From positions 1,178,001 to 1,242,000 of the forward strand of contig NZ_CP065410.1 of NCBI RefSeq assembly GCF_020544405.1: a stretch of 64,000 nucleotides of DNA, read 5' to 3'. Below are positions 56,653-64,000 of this stretch, in pieces. A program made the translations under genes and the position numbers. Each line of letters begins with the position of its first letter. Within the stretch, counting starts at the first letter, position 1. The DNA is from Pseudomonas sp. IAC-BECa141. GTDB lineage: Bacteria > Pseudomonadota > Gammaproteobacteria > Pseudomonadales > Pseudomonadaceae. The notes below the pieces were generated by a model that did no database searches, was not told the origin of the DNA, and worked only from the letters and a program-made list of their open reading frames with translations.

Positions 56653-56700
56653 ATACTGGACTGGTGAGTTTGCTATTAATAACATACCGGCCAGTATAAT
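56653..56700. promoter_or_regulatory. Divergent mexL/mexJK promoter with two operator-like palindromes
   Basis: ATACTGGACTGGT at 56653-56665 and ATACCGGCCAGTAT at 56684-56697 are versions of the same imperfect palindrome, 31 bases apart. The second overlaps a perfect -10 box TATAAT at 56695-56700 for mexJ (possible -35 TTGCTA at 56670). The first overlaps TAGTATTAAA on the other strand, a plausible mexL -10 region. Confidence 0.6.
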
Positions 56701-56734
56701 TATTCCAAGCCTCCTTAGCGAAAGGTCCTTCACC

Positions 56735-57835
56735 ATGTTCCGCCATGCGTTGTCCTTTGCGGTGCCAGTCAGTCTGGCGTTTTTTTTGTCGGCGTGTGGC
56801 AAGGAAGAGGTGACGCAAGTCAGCGTGCGACCGGCCATGGTGGTGCAGCCAGAGCCTTCGGCGCAGGCGATGGAAAGTTATCCGGGCGAGGTTCGCGCCC
56901 GCTACGAACCCGATCTTGCGTTCCGCATCGGCGGCAAAGTCAGCCGACGACTGGTCGACGAGGGTCAGCGCGTGAAGGCCGATCAACCGCTCGCCGAACT
57001 TGATCCGCAGGATGTACGCCTGCAACTGGAAGCCACCCGGGCCCAGGTCGCGGCTGCCGAAGCCAATCTGAACCTGGTGCGCGCCGAGCGCGATCGCTAC
57101 AAGACCCTGATGGAACGGCAGATGGTCAGCCGCTCAGCCTACGACAATGCCGAGAACCTCTACCGTTCCGGTGAAGCCCGCCTCAAACAGATCAAGGCCG
57201 AATTCAACGTCTCGACCAATCAGGCCAGTTACGCCGTGCTGCGCGCGCCTCAGGATGGCGTGGTGGCCAAACGCTCGGTGGAAGTCGGGCAAGTGGTCGC
57301 CGCCGGACAGACCGTTTTCACCCTCGCCACTGACGGCGAGCGTGAAGTGCTGATCAGCCTGCCGGAGCAGAGCTTCGGTCGCTTCAAAGTCGGCCAGCCA
57401 GTCTCGGTGGAACTGTGGACACAACAGAACCAGCGCTTCGCCGGGCAGATCCGCGAACTGTCGCCGGCCGCCGATCCGAAATCCCGCACCTTCGCTGCAC
57501 GCATTTCATTCACCTCCGGCAAAGTCCCGGCAGAACTGGGCCAGAGCGCCCGGGTTTTCGTGCAGACCGCCGATGTCATCCCGCTGTCGGTGCCGCTCTC
57601 GGCGCTGACCGCCGAAAACGGCGCGACCTACGTCTGGGTCGTCAGCGCCAACAACACTTTGAAAAAGACTCCGGTGCGCACCGGCCCGTTCGGTGAGAAA
57701 ACCGTGCCCGTGCTCGAAGGCCTGAACGCCTGCGACTGGGTGGTCGCCGCTGGCGTCCACGTGCTGCTGGAAGGTCAGCAGGTGCGTCCGGTGGATCGCT
57801 CCAACCGCGTGGTCAATCTGGCGGACAAGGAGTAA
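56735..57835 (+). CDS. mexJ: RND efflux periplasmic adaptor (MexJ-like)
   Basis: 366 residues, lipoprotein signal (LAFFLSACGKEE, Cys about 22). Order: barrel-sandwich half (AFRIGGKVSRRLVDEGQRVKADQ), a helical hairpin (about 100-150), second lipoyl half (APQDGVVAKRSVEVGQVVAAGQ), then beta-barrel and membrane-proximal domains. It links the inner-membrane pump to an outer-membrane channel. It is 6 bases from the pump gene. No outer-membrane factor gene follows, as in P. aeruginosa, where MexJK borrows OprM or OpmH. Confidence 0.9.
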   Translation: MFRHALSFAVPVSLAFFLSACGKEEVTQVSVRPAMVVQPEPSAQAMESYPGEVRARYEPDLAFRIGGKVSRRLVDEGQRVKADQPLAELDPQDVRLQLEATRAQVAAAEANLNLVRAERDRYKTLMERQMVSRSAYDNAENLYRSGEARLKQIKAEFNVSTNQASYAVLRAPQDGVVAKRSVEVGQVVAAGQTVFTLATDGEREVLISLPEQSFGRFKVGQPVSVELWTQQNQRFAGQIRELSPAADPKSRTFAARISFTSGKVPAELGQSARVFVQTADVIPLSVPLSALTAENGATYVWVVSANNTLKKTPVRTGPFGEKTVPVLEGLNACDWVVAAGVHVLLEGQQVRPVDRSNRVVNLADKE

Positions 57836-57841
57836 TCCCCG

Positions 57842-60800
57842 ATGGGTTTCAATCTTTCCGCCTGGGCGTTGCGCAATCGTCAGATCGTACTGTTCCTGAT
57901 GCTTTTGCTGGCGATCGTCGGCGCCTTGTCCTACACCAAGCTCGGCCAGAGTGAAGATCCGCCGTTCACCTTCAAGGCCATGGTGATCCAGACCCGTTGG
58001 CCGGGCGCCACGGCCCAGGAAGTCTCGCGTCAGGTCACCGAGCGCATCGAAAAGAAACTGATGGAAACCGGTGAGTACGAGCGAATTGTTTCGTTCTCGC
58101 GCCCCGGTGAATCCCAGGTCACGTTCATCGCCCGTGACTCGATGCATTCGGTGGAGATTCCCGATCTCTGGTATCAGGTGCGCAAGAAGGTCAGCGATAT
58201 TCGCCAGACCTTGCCGCCGGGCATTCAGGGACCGTTTTTCAACGATGAGTTCGGCACCACCTTCGGCAATATCTATGCGCTGACCGGTGACGGTTTCGAC
58301 TACGCGGTGTTAAAGGATTACGCCGATCGCATCCAGATCCAGCTGCAACGGGTCAAGGATGTGGGCAAGGTCGATCTGCTCGGTTTGCAGGACGAGAAGA
58401 TCTGGGTCGAGCTGTCCAACGTCAAACTCGCCACCCTCGGCTTGCCGCTGGCAGCCGTGCAGCAGGCGCTGGAAGAACAGAATGCGGTGTCCACCGCCGG
58501 CTTCTTCGAAACCGGCAGCGAGCGATTGCAGCTGCGGGTTTCAGGAAATTTTCAGACAGTCGAGGAGATCAGGAACTTCCCGATCCGGGTCGGTGATCGT
58601 ACGTTCCGCATTTCCGATGTCGCCGATGTTCGGCGCGGTTTCAACGATCCTCCGGCGCCGCGCATGCGCTTCATGGGTGAAGACGCCATCGGTCTTGCGG
58701 TGGCGATGAAGGACGGCGGCGACATTCTGGTGCTGGGCAAGGCCCTGGAAAGCGAGTTCGCCCGAATCCAGAAAAACCTTCCGGCCGGCATGCAGTTGCG
58801 CAAGGTCTCCGATCAACCCGCAGCCGTGAAAACCGGTGTCGGCGAGTTCGTCCAGGTGCTGGTCGAGGCGTTGGCCATCGTATTGCTGGTGAGCTTCTTC
58901 TCCCTCGGCGTGCGCACCGGCATGGTGGTGGCGCTGACGATTCCGCTGGTACTGGCGATGACGTTCGCCTGCATGTATTACCTCGGCATCGGCCTGCACA
59001 AGATTTCCCTCGGTGCGCTGGTGCTGGCGCTGGGTTTGCTGGTGGACGACGCGATCATCGCCGTGGAAATGATGGCGATCAAAATGGAGCAGGGTTTCGA
59101 CCGGATCAAGGCTGCCAGTTATGCCTGGACCAGCACCGCGTTCCCGATGCTCACCGGTACGCTGATCACCGCCGCAGGATTTCTGCCGATTGCCACGGCG
59201 CAGTCCGGCACCGGCGAATACACTCGCTCGATCTTCCAGGTGGTGACCATCGCTTTGCTCGCATCGTGGGTGGCGGCTGTGGTGTTCGTGCCATATCTGG
59301 GAGAAAAGCTCCTGCCGGATCTGGCGAAAATTCATGCGGCCAAACACGGGGCCGCTGACGGCCATGCTGACCCCTACGGCACTCCGTTCTACCAACGGGT
59401 GCGGCGTCTGGTGGAGTGGTGCGTGCGTCGGCGCAAAACCGTGATCGTGCTCACTGTGCTGCTGTTCGTGGCATCGGTGGCGTTGTTCCGGTTCGTGCCG
59501 CAGCAGTTCTTCCCGGCTTCCGGGCGACTGGAGTTGATGGTCGATTTGAAACTTGCCGAGGGCGCCTCGCTGGCCAATACCACGGGCGAGGTCAAACGCC
59601 TGGAAGCGATGCTCAAGGATCACGCCGGCATCGACAACTATGTCGCTTACGTCGGCACCGGTTCGCCGCGTTTCTACCTGCCGCTGGATCAACAACTGCC
59701 GGCGGCGAGTTTTGCTCAGTTCGTCGTCCTGGCAAAAACCATCGAGGAGCGCGAAGCGCTGCGCACGTGGCTGATCGACACCTTGAACGAGCAGTTCCCG
59801 GCCCTGCGCTCGCGGGTCACGCGCCTGGAAAACGGTCCTCCGGTTGGCTATCCGGTGCAGTTCCGCGTCACTGGCGAGCACATCGAAGAAGTTCGTGCGC
59901 TGGCCCGGAAAGTCGCGGCCAAGGTGCGTGAGAATCCGCATGTGGTGAACGTGCATCTGGACTGGGAAGAACCGAGCAAGGTCGTGTATCTGAACATCGA
60001 TCAGGATCGCGCGCGGGCGCTGGGCGTGAGCACGGCAAATCTCGCGAAATTCCTCCAGAGTTCGCTGACCGGTTCCAGCGTCAGCCAGTATCGCGAGGAC
60101 AACGAACTGATCGAAATCCTCCTGCGCGGCACCGTGCACGAGCGCACCGAGCTGTCGTTGCTGCCCAGTCTGGCGGTGCCGACCGACAACGGTCGCAGCG
60201 TCGCGCTGTCGCAGATCGCCACGCTGGAATATGGCTTCGAGGAAGGCATCATCTGGCACCGCAATCGCTTGCCGAACGTGACCGTGCGCGCGGACATCTA
60301 TGGCAAGGAGCAGCCGGCGACGCTGGTGAAGCAGATCATGCCGACGCTTGATCCGATCCGTGCCCAATTGCCGGACGGCTATCTGCTGGATGTCGGCGGT
60401 ACGGTGGAAGATTCGGAACGGGGGCAGAAGTCGGTGAACGCCGGTGTGCCGATGTTCATTGTCGTGGTGTTGACGTTGCTGATGGTGCAACTGCGCAGTT
60501 TCTCACGCACGGCGATGGTGTTTCTGACCGCGCCTTTGGGGTTGATCGGGGTGACGCTGTTTCTGCTGGTATTCCGTCAGCCGTTCGGGTTTGTGGCGAT
60601 GCTCGGGACGATCGCGTTGTCGGGGATGATCATGCGTAACTCGGTGATTCTGGTGGATCAGATCGAGCAGGATATTGCGGCGGGTCTCAAGCCCTGGCAG
60701 GCGATCATCGAGGCGACCGTGCGGCGGTTCCGGCCGATTGTGTTGACGGCGCTGGCGGCGGTGCTGGCGATGATTCCGCTTTCACGCAGTGTGTTCTTCG

Positions 60801-60910
60801 GGCCGATGGCGGTGGCGATCATGGGCGGGTTGATTGTTGCTACTGCTCTGACGCTTTTGTTTTTGCCGGCGTTGTATGCGGCTTGGTTCAGGGTGCGTAA
60901 GGAGTCCTGA
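57842..60910 (+). CDS. mexK: RND efflux transporter (MexK-like)
   Basis: 1022 residues, 12 helices and two large periplasmic loops. NRQIVLFLMLLLAIVGALSY is the first helix; VLALGLLVDDAIIAVEMM holds the two proton-relay Asp residues of helix 4; FVAMLGTIALSGMIMRNSVILVDQIEQD is the conserved late segment. It is a proton-driven tripartite exporter; MexJK handles triclosan and macrolides in P. aeruginosa, but specificity is not readable here. It is the second gene of the mexJK operon. Confidence 0.92.
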   Translation: MGFNLSAWALRNRQIVLFLMLLLAIVGALSYTKLGQSEDPPFTFKAMVIQTRWPGATAQEVSRQVTERIEKKLMETGEYERIVSFSRPGESQVTFIARDSMHSVEIPDLWYQVRKKVSDIRQTLPPGIQGPFFNDEFGTTFGNIYALTGDGFDYAVLKDYADRIQIQLQRVKDVGKVDLLGLQDEKIWVELSNVKLATLGLPLAAVQQALEEQNAVSTAGFFETGSERLQLRVSGNFQTVEEIRNFPIRVGDRTFRISDVADVRRGFNDPPAPRMRFMGEDAIGLAVAMKDGGDILVLGKALESEFARIQKNLPAGMQLRKVSDQPAAVKTGVGEFVQVLVEALAIVLLVSFFSLGVRTGMVVALTIPLVLAMTFACMYYLGIGLHKISLGALVLALGLLVDDAIIAVEMMAIKMEQGFDRIKAASYAWTSTAFPMLTGTLITAAGFLPIATAQSGTGEYTRSIFQVVTIALLASWVAAVVFVPYLGEKLLPDLAKIHAAKHGAADGHADPYGTPFYQRVRRLVEWCVRRRKTVIVLTVLLFVASVALFRFVPQQFFPASGRLELMVDLKLAEGASLANTTGEVKRLEAMLKDHAGIDNYVAYVGTGSPRFYLPLDQQLPAASFAQFVVLAKTIEEREALRTWLIDTLNEQFPALRSRVTRLENGPPVGYPVQFRVTGEHIEEVRALARKVAAKVRENPHVVNVHLDWEEPSKVVYLNIDQDRARALGVSTANLAKFLQSSLTGSSVSQYREDNELIEILLRGTVHERTELSLLPSLAVPTDNGRSVALSQIATLEYGFEEGIIWHRNRLPNVTVRADIYGKEQPATLVKQIMPTLDPIRAQLPDGYLLDVGGTVEDSERGQKSVNAGVPMFIVVVLTLLMVQLRSFSRTAMVFLTAPLGLIGVTLFLLVFRQPFGFVAMLGTIALSGMIMRNSVILVDQIEQDIAAGLKPWQAIIEATVRRFRPIVLTALAAVLAMIPLSRSVFFGPMAVAIMGGLIVATALTLLFLPALYAAWFRVRKES

Positions 60911-61021
60911 AACCTTTTGAGCGTGGCGGCCTGTCTGCCGACCATGATCTATCGGTTGGACTCAATCCTGTCGTAGCTGGCCTGCTGGCGATGTCAGCCT
61001 GACAGCTGAGCAAAACAATGG

Positions 61022-61047
61022 TGTAGGACTCTGCGACGCCTCCTACA
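61022..61047. repeat. Short inverted repeat
   Basis: TGTAGGA at 61022-61028 and TCCTACA at 61041-61047 flank a 12-base loop between mexK and the Fic gene. It resembles a shortened REP-type element. The rest of the 223-base gap shows a degenerate AGCTGGCCTGCTGGCGAT REP core near 60974. Confidence 0.5.
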
Positions 61048-61133
61048 AGTTTTCCAGAAGCCTCCGATATTGAGTCGCTGTGTGGGCGGTGCTGTACTCG
61101 ATGCTGTTTTTCAGCCTTGGTTGAGCAGCGTTG

Positions 61134-62483
61134 ATGAAGAAACCGCCAGTATTGAAGGGTCGGGCCGATCCGGTCTTTGAGTTATTGATGCGACCGCCTC
61201 ACAAGCAGCGTCTGGCGGATTATCTTGCGCTGCTCAAGCCGCTGGATGATCAGGGACGGTATCTGCCTTTTGAGGATTTGCGGTATCGCTGGGCCAGCGG
61301 GCTGGATTCGCGTTTGTGTTGGGCGCTGGTCAAGAAGGCGCGGGCCGCTCAGTACATTCATCTTCTGCCTCTGGGGGAGCCGGCGCAGTGGGGGAAGTTT
61401 GTGCCGACGCCAACCGCGCAGAAGGCCCTTTCAGTGGTTGATCGGCAAACCACGACGGCATCGCTGGAATACATGACCAGCCAGATAGGCGAGCGGGCGC
61501 ATTTCAGTTATCTGCTCAACGATTTGATCGAGGATGAGGCGATCAGTAGCAGTCAGCTGGAGGGCGCCGCGACCACCACTCGTGTCGCCAAGGACATGCT
61601 CAAGCAACGGCGTCAGCCGCGTACGCCGGATGAGCGGATGGTCATGGGTAATTACCGGATGATGAATTTCGCCTGGGAAAAACGTTACGAACCTTTGAGC
61701 GTGGAGTTGATTGCGTCGATGCATCGGGTCGGTGTCGAGGGTATTGATGACGAGCAGTACGACCCCGGGCTTTTCAGGACGAACGATGAAGTGGTGGTGC
61801 AGGACGGCGAAGGGAATACCGTGCACTCGCCACCGCCTGCGGTCGGATTGGTGAGGCGACTGGATTTGCTCTCGCAGTGGATCAATCAACCACAGGGCTC
61901 ACCTCGACAAAAAAACTACCTGCATCCGCTGATCAAGGCGATCACGCTGCACTTTGCCCTGGGCTATGAACATCCCTTTCGCGATGGCAACGGGCGGGTC
62001 GCCAGGGCGCTGTTTTACTGGTTCATGTTCAAGCACGAGTTTTCGGCGTTTCGCTATATCGCGATCAGTCTTTTACTGCGCAACGCGCCGGTAAAGTACG
62101 GGCGGTCGTATTTGCACAGCGAGGCTGATGAGCTCGACCTGACGTACTTCATCGAGTTTCAGTGTTCGGTGATTTTGCGGGCGGTGGAGGGTTTTACCGA
62201 TGTGTACCGCAAGAGTGTGGCGTACAGCGAAGGCTTCGAACGCTGGCTGACCTGTTCGGGCTTTTTTGATCGGCTGACAGAGCGACAGCGGTCGATTTAT
62301 CAGGTGGCCAGGAGCGGGGTGGCGAAGGAATTTACGGCGGGGAACGTCAAGGAGCATCTTGGTTGTGCCTACAACACAGCGGTGTTGACGTTGAGCGGGT
62401 TGGTTGAACTGCAGGTTTTCGAGAAGAAAAAATGGGACGCGAGTGGGTGTACTTTTTACGTGTGTCTGCTGGCGACGGATTGA
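61134..62483 (+). CDS. Fic family protein, class II (self-inhibited AMPylator type)
   Basis: 449 residues. The active loop HPFRDGNGRVAR lies at 280-291 with all catalytic residues (His280, the GNGR anion hole, Arg291). An N-terminal inhibitory helix has SSQLEG (S139...E143-G144), the S-x-x-x-E-G motif of class II Fic proteins, so activity is held in cis. A winged-helix-like C-terminal region (TAGNVKEHLGCAYNTAVLTLSGLVELQVF) follows. It transfers AMP, or another nucleotide moiety, to a target protein; the target is unknown. It stands alone, with no small antitoxin gene. ATG at 61134 is used, after an in-frame TTG. Confidence 0.9.
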   Translation: MKKPPVLKGRADPVFELLMRPPHKQRLADYLALLKPLDDQGRYLPFEDLRYRWASGLDSRLCWALVKKARAAQYIHLLPLGEPAQWGKFVPTPTAQKALSVVDRQTTTASLEYMTSQIGERAHFSYLLNDLIEDEAISSSQLEGAATTTRVAKDMLKQRRQPRTPDERMVMGNYRMMNFAWEKRYEPLSVELIASMHRVGVEGIDDEQYDPGLFRTNDEVVVQDGEGNTVHSPPPAVGLVRRLDLLSQWINQPQGSPRQKNYLHPLIKAITLHFALGYEHPFRDGNGRVARALFYWFMFKHEFSAFRYIAISLLLRNAPVKYGRSYLHSEADELDLTYFIEFQCSVILRAVEGFTDVYRKSVAYSEGFERWLTCSGFFDRLTERQRSIYQVARSGVAKEFTAGNVKEHLGCAYNTAVLTLSGLVELQVFEKKKWDASGCTFYVCLLATD

Positions 62484-62486
62484 ACA

Positions 62487-62512
62487 ACGGGAGTGAAAAA
62501 GCTCACTCCCGT
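62487..62512. terminator. Hairpin between convergent Fic and DUF4197 genes
   Basis: ACGGGAGTGA at 62487-62496 and TCACTCCCGT at 62503-62512, a 10-pair perfect stem with a 6-base loop. The T-run is poor on both strands, so termination is probable rather than certain. Confidence 0.6.
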
Positions 62513-62523
62513 GTGGTGCCGGT

Positions 62524-63213
62524 TTAGAGGGTACCGAACACTTTTTTCGCCAGACTCGTCGCCGCAGCAGCCGGGTTCTTGCGGATGGTTTCTTCCTGTT
62601 TTCCGATCATCTCGAACAGGCCGTTCAGCGCTTGTTCGGTCACGTAGCTTTCGATGTTGGCGCTCTTCGCATCGACCACCCCGAAGGTCGCGGCCTGGCC
62701 GGCGAAGGCGTTGTATTTCTGGGCTACGCCGACTTTGTCGGTCGCCTGTTTGACGATGGGCAGGAACTTGGTGCGGATCTGTTCGCGGCTGGATTTGTCC
62801 AGGTATCGGGTGGCGGAGTCGTTGCCGCCGCTGAGGATGCCTTTGGCGTCTTCCACGCTCATTTTCTTCACGGCGTCGACGAGGATCGGCTGGGCCTGGG
62901 TGACGGCGGTTTCCGCAGCCTTGTTCATGGCGGTTTCCAGTTCCTCGACCTGGGCGCCCATGCCGAAGGCTTTCATCTTGCCGGCGACTTTGCCGAGTTT
63001 GCCCGGCAGTTCGATCTTCACGTCCGGATTGTTGCTGAAGCCGCCCGGAGTGCCGAGTTGTTTGACGGCCAGTTGCGCGCCTTGGGTCAGGGCATCCTTG
63101 AGACCGCCGGTGGCGTCGCCTTGCGACAGGTCGCTGAGGGACAGGGCCATGGCGCTGGCGGAGATCATCAGGCCCGCGCACAGGCCGGCGAAGCGAAGGG
63201 TAGGGCGGAGCAT
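62524..63213 (-). CDS. DUF4197 periplasmic protein
   Basis: 229 residues with a signal peptide (LRFAGLCAGLMISASAMALSLSDL). The helical DUF4197 domain includes GLKDALTQGAQLAVKQLG, KKMSVEDAKGILSGGNDSATRYL and NAFAGQAATFGVVDAKSANIESYVTEQALNGLF (the last quoted by position, about 165-200). Function is unknown. MLRPTLRF at 63213 is preferred over an ATG six codons earlier. It is 26 bases downstream of a YbaY-type lipoprotein gene on the same strand. Confidence 0.85.
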   Translation of the reverse strand: MLRPTLRFAGLCAGLMISASAMALSLSDLSQGDATGGLKDALTQGAQLAVKQLGTPGGFSNNPDVKIELPGKLGKVAGKMKAFGMGAQVEELETAMNKAAETAVTQAQPILVDAVKKMSVEDAKGILSGGNDSATRYLDKSSREQIRTKFLPIVKQATDKVGVAQKYNAFAGQAATFGVVDAKSANIESYVTEQALNGLFEMIGKQEETIRKNPAAAATSLAKKVFGTL

Positions 63214-63238
63214 GAAGGCTTCCTTATTCATGGGTGCG

Positions 63239-63637
63239 TTAGCGGGCAGCGTCGACGCGGATCTTCAGCGGCTGGGGATCCTTGCCATCGAGCTGCACGG
63301 CATGGTTTTCGGTGGTGATGAACATCAGCTCGCCGTTGACTTCGATGCGTGCGCTGACCGAGTAGCGGTGGCCGGGTTTGACCTGGGCCGGATCGTAGCT
63401 CAAATGGAACGGCAGCGGCACTTGTCCCTTGATCGGGCCTTTCTGTTCATCGAGCACGACGGCCGGCGCATCGGCCAGCGAAACGTCCTGCAGGCTCACG
63501 CTCAAGGTCGCACTTGGCGGCAGGGCGATGCGCTGCAGGTAGAACACTTCGCCGTCGAGGCTCGCTTTGCCGCTCGGTGTGGTGGATTGGCAAGCGCTCA
63601 ACAAGGTGGCGGCGGCGAGAAGAGAAAGTTTTTTCAT
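63239..63637 (-). CDS. YbaY-domain lipoprotein
   Basis: 132 residues, lipobox LLSAC (Cys15). The YbaY/YscW beta domain shows LPPSATLSVSLQDVSLADAPA, then KGQVPLPFHLSYDPAQVKPGHRYSVSARIE (about 67-100). Function is unknown; the domain resembles pilotin-type lipoproteins. It is between a second YbaY-like gene and DUF4197 on one strand. Confidence 0.85.
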   Translation of the reverse strand: MKKLSLLAAATLLSACQSTTPSGKASLDGEVFYLQRIALPPSATLSVSLQDVSLADAPAVVLDEQKGPIKGQVPLPFHLSYDPAQVKPGHRYSVSARIEVNGELMFITTENHAVQLDGKDPQPLKIRVDAAR

Positions 63638-63682
63638 GGGGACCTCAAAAGACTTGAGCGCCAGAGGGGCGCCCAGAGAAAT

Positions 63683-64000
63683 CTAGCGGATTTTGGATAA
63701 TGAGTCAGTGAGCAAACGTAACGGTTCATTCAGCCACTGATTGATCATCCCCGACAGGCGCGATCGGGGCGCACGTGTCGCAGGTACAAGTTCAACATCT
63801 TCAGGAAATACGGACAGCCGTTGGTGATACCTGTTTTCTATTCCCGTCAGTGCATACCGTTTGCCGGGCACCACATGCTCCGGATCATATTTAAGATAAA
63901 ACGAAGTGGCAGTTTCCTCATCGTGAGAAACGCGCGCCAGTTCGACATCGGGACTTTCGTTTTCATGCAGGCTGATGGTGATTGCCTGTTCGGGGGGAAT
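63683..64000 (-). CDS. Second YbaY-like protein, start beyond the window
   Basis: The last 105 codons are visible; the gene continues past 64000. IPPEQAITISLHENESPDVEL, then FYLKYDPEHVVPGKRYALTGIE, gives the same pattern as the adjacent YbaY lipoprotein. The C-terminal tail (SRLSGMINQWLNEPLRLLTDSLSKIR, quoted by position) is helical and extra. It is a probable tandem paralogue with divergent sequence. Whether it carries a lipoprotein signal cannot be seen. Confidence 0.65.
   Translation of the reverse strand: MPPEQAITISLHENESPDVELARVSHDEETATSFYLKYDPEHVVPGKRYALTGIENRYHQRLSVFPEDVELVPATRAPRSRLSGMINQWLNEPLRLLTDSLSKIR

Overview
This window is a chromosomal segment of a Pseudomonas of the fluorescens complex. 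The evidence is high G+C coding DNA, a dense set of REP elements with the core GTGGGAGCGAGCTTGCTCGCGAA, a complete wspABCDEFR operon, and a gene order (dsbC-hom-thrC ... recJ ... wsp-prfB-lysS ... lptF-ppc-adk-tsaB ... rsmJ, mexL-mexJK) that matches, from memory, the PA3737-to-PA3676 stretch of P. aeruginosa with accessory blocks inserted.

Layout: 1-3.1 kb carries the end of dsbC and the threonine genes hom and thrC. 3.1-5.1 kb is a decaying BvgS-type sensor with three frame breaks and no kinase domain, followed by a receiver protein that has lost its phosphorylation residues. 5.2-10.2 kb has a DUF3509 gene, a TIGR02285 solute-binding gene with a CaiB-type CoA-transferase, yaeQ and recJ. 10.4-13.9 kb has an old yellow enzyme, a GNAT acetyltransferase and opgD. 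13.9-16.7 kb is an accessory pocket: a repressor-tail-like small ORF, a Bro-N antirepressor gene preceded by what reads as a C4-type antisense RNA, then a lower-G+C pair encoding a ComF-like phosphoribosyltransferase and a SLOG/DprA-like protein. 16.7-26.7 kb is a polyamine/GABA block with an APC permease, the ydcSTUV ABC transporter, two aminobutyraldehyde-type dehydrogenases and a LysR regulator. 27.8-36.3 kb is the Wsp surface-sensing, cyclic-di-GMP operon, in which wspC is broken by a one-base frameshift and wspE appears to have lost its original start. 36.4-39.9 kb has prfB with its programmed frameshift, lysS and a TetR gene. 40-46.9 kb holds lipoproteins, a QEGLA-family metallopeptidase-like protein, an alpha/beta hydrolase, a putative secreted metalloprotease lacking one zinc-ligand histidine, and the LptF/DUF4398 pair. 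47-52.9 kb has ppc, adk, tsaB and a DUF72 protein. 52.9-60.9 kb has a PEP-mutase family enzyme, an extensin-like protein, a protein with two tandem 42-residue repeats, rsmJ and the mexL-mexJK efflux locus. The end holds a Fic protein, a DUF4197 protein and two YbaY-domain proteins.

The strongest leads are the phosphoribosyltransferase-SLOG pair at 15531-16675, which resembles the ShosTA toxin-antitoxin/anti-phage arrangement, and the adjacent C4-like antisense RNA, whose two complementary segments and masked ribosome-binding site can be read in the sequence. The five frame breaks (three in the sensor remnant, one in wspC, one at wspE) are all repaired by adding one base, so real loss of function has to be separated from assembly error. 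No tRNA, rRNA, CRISPR array, insertion sequence or integrase was recognised.
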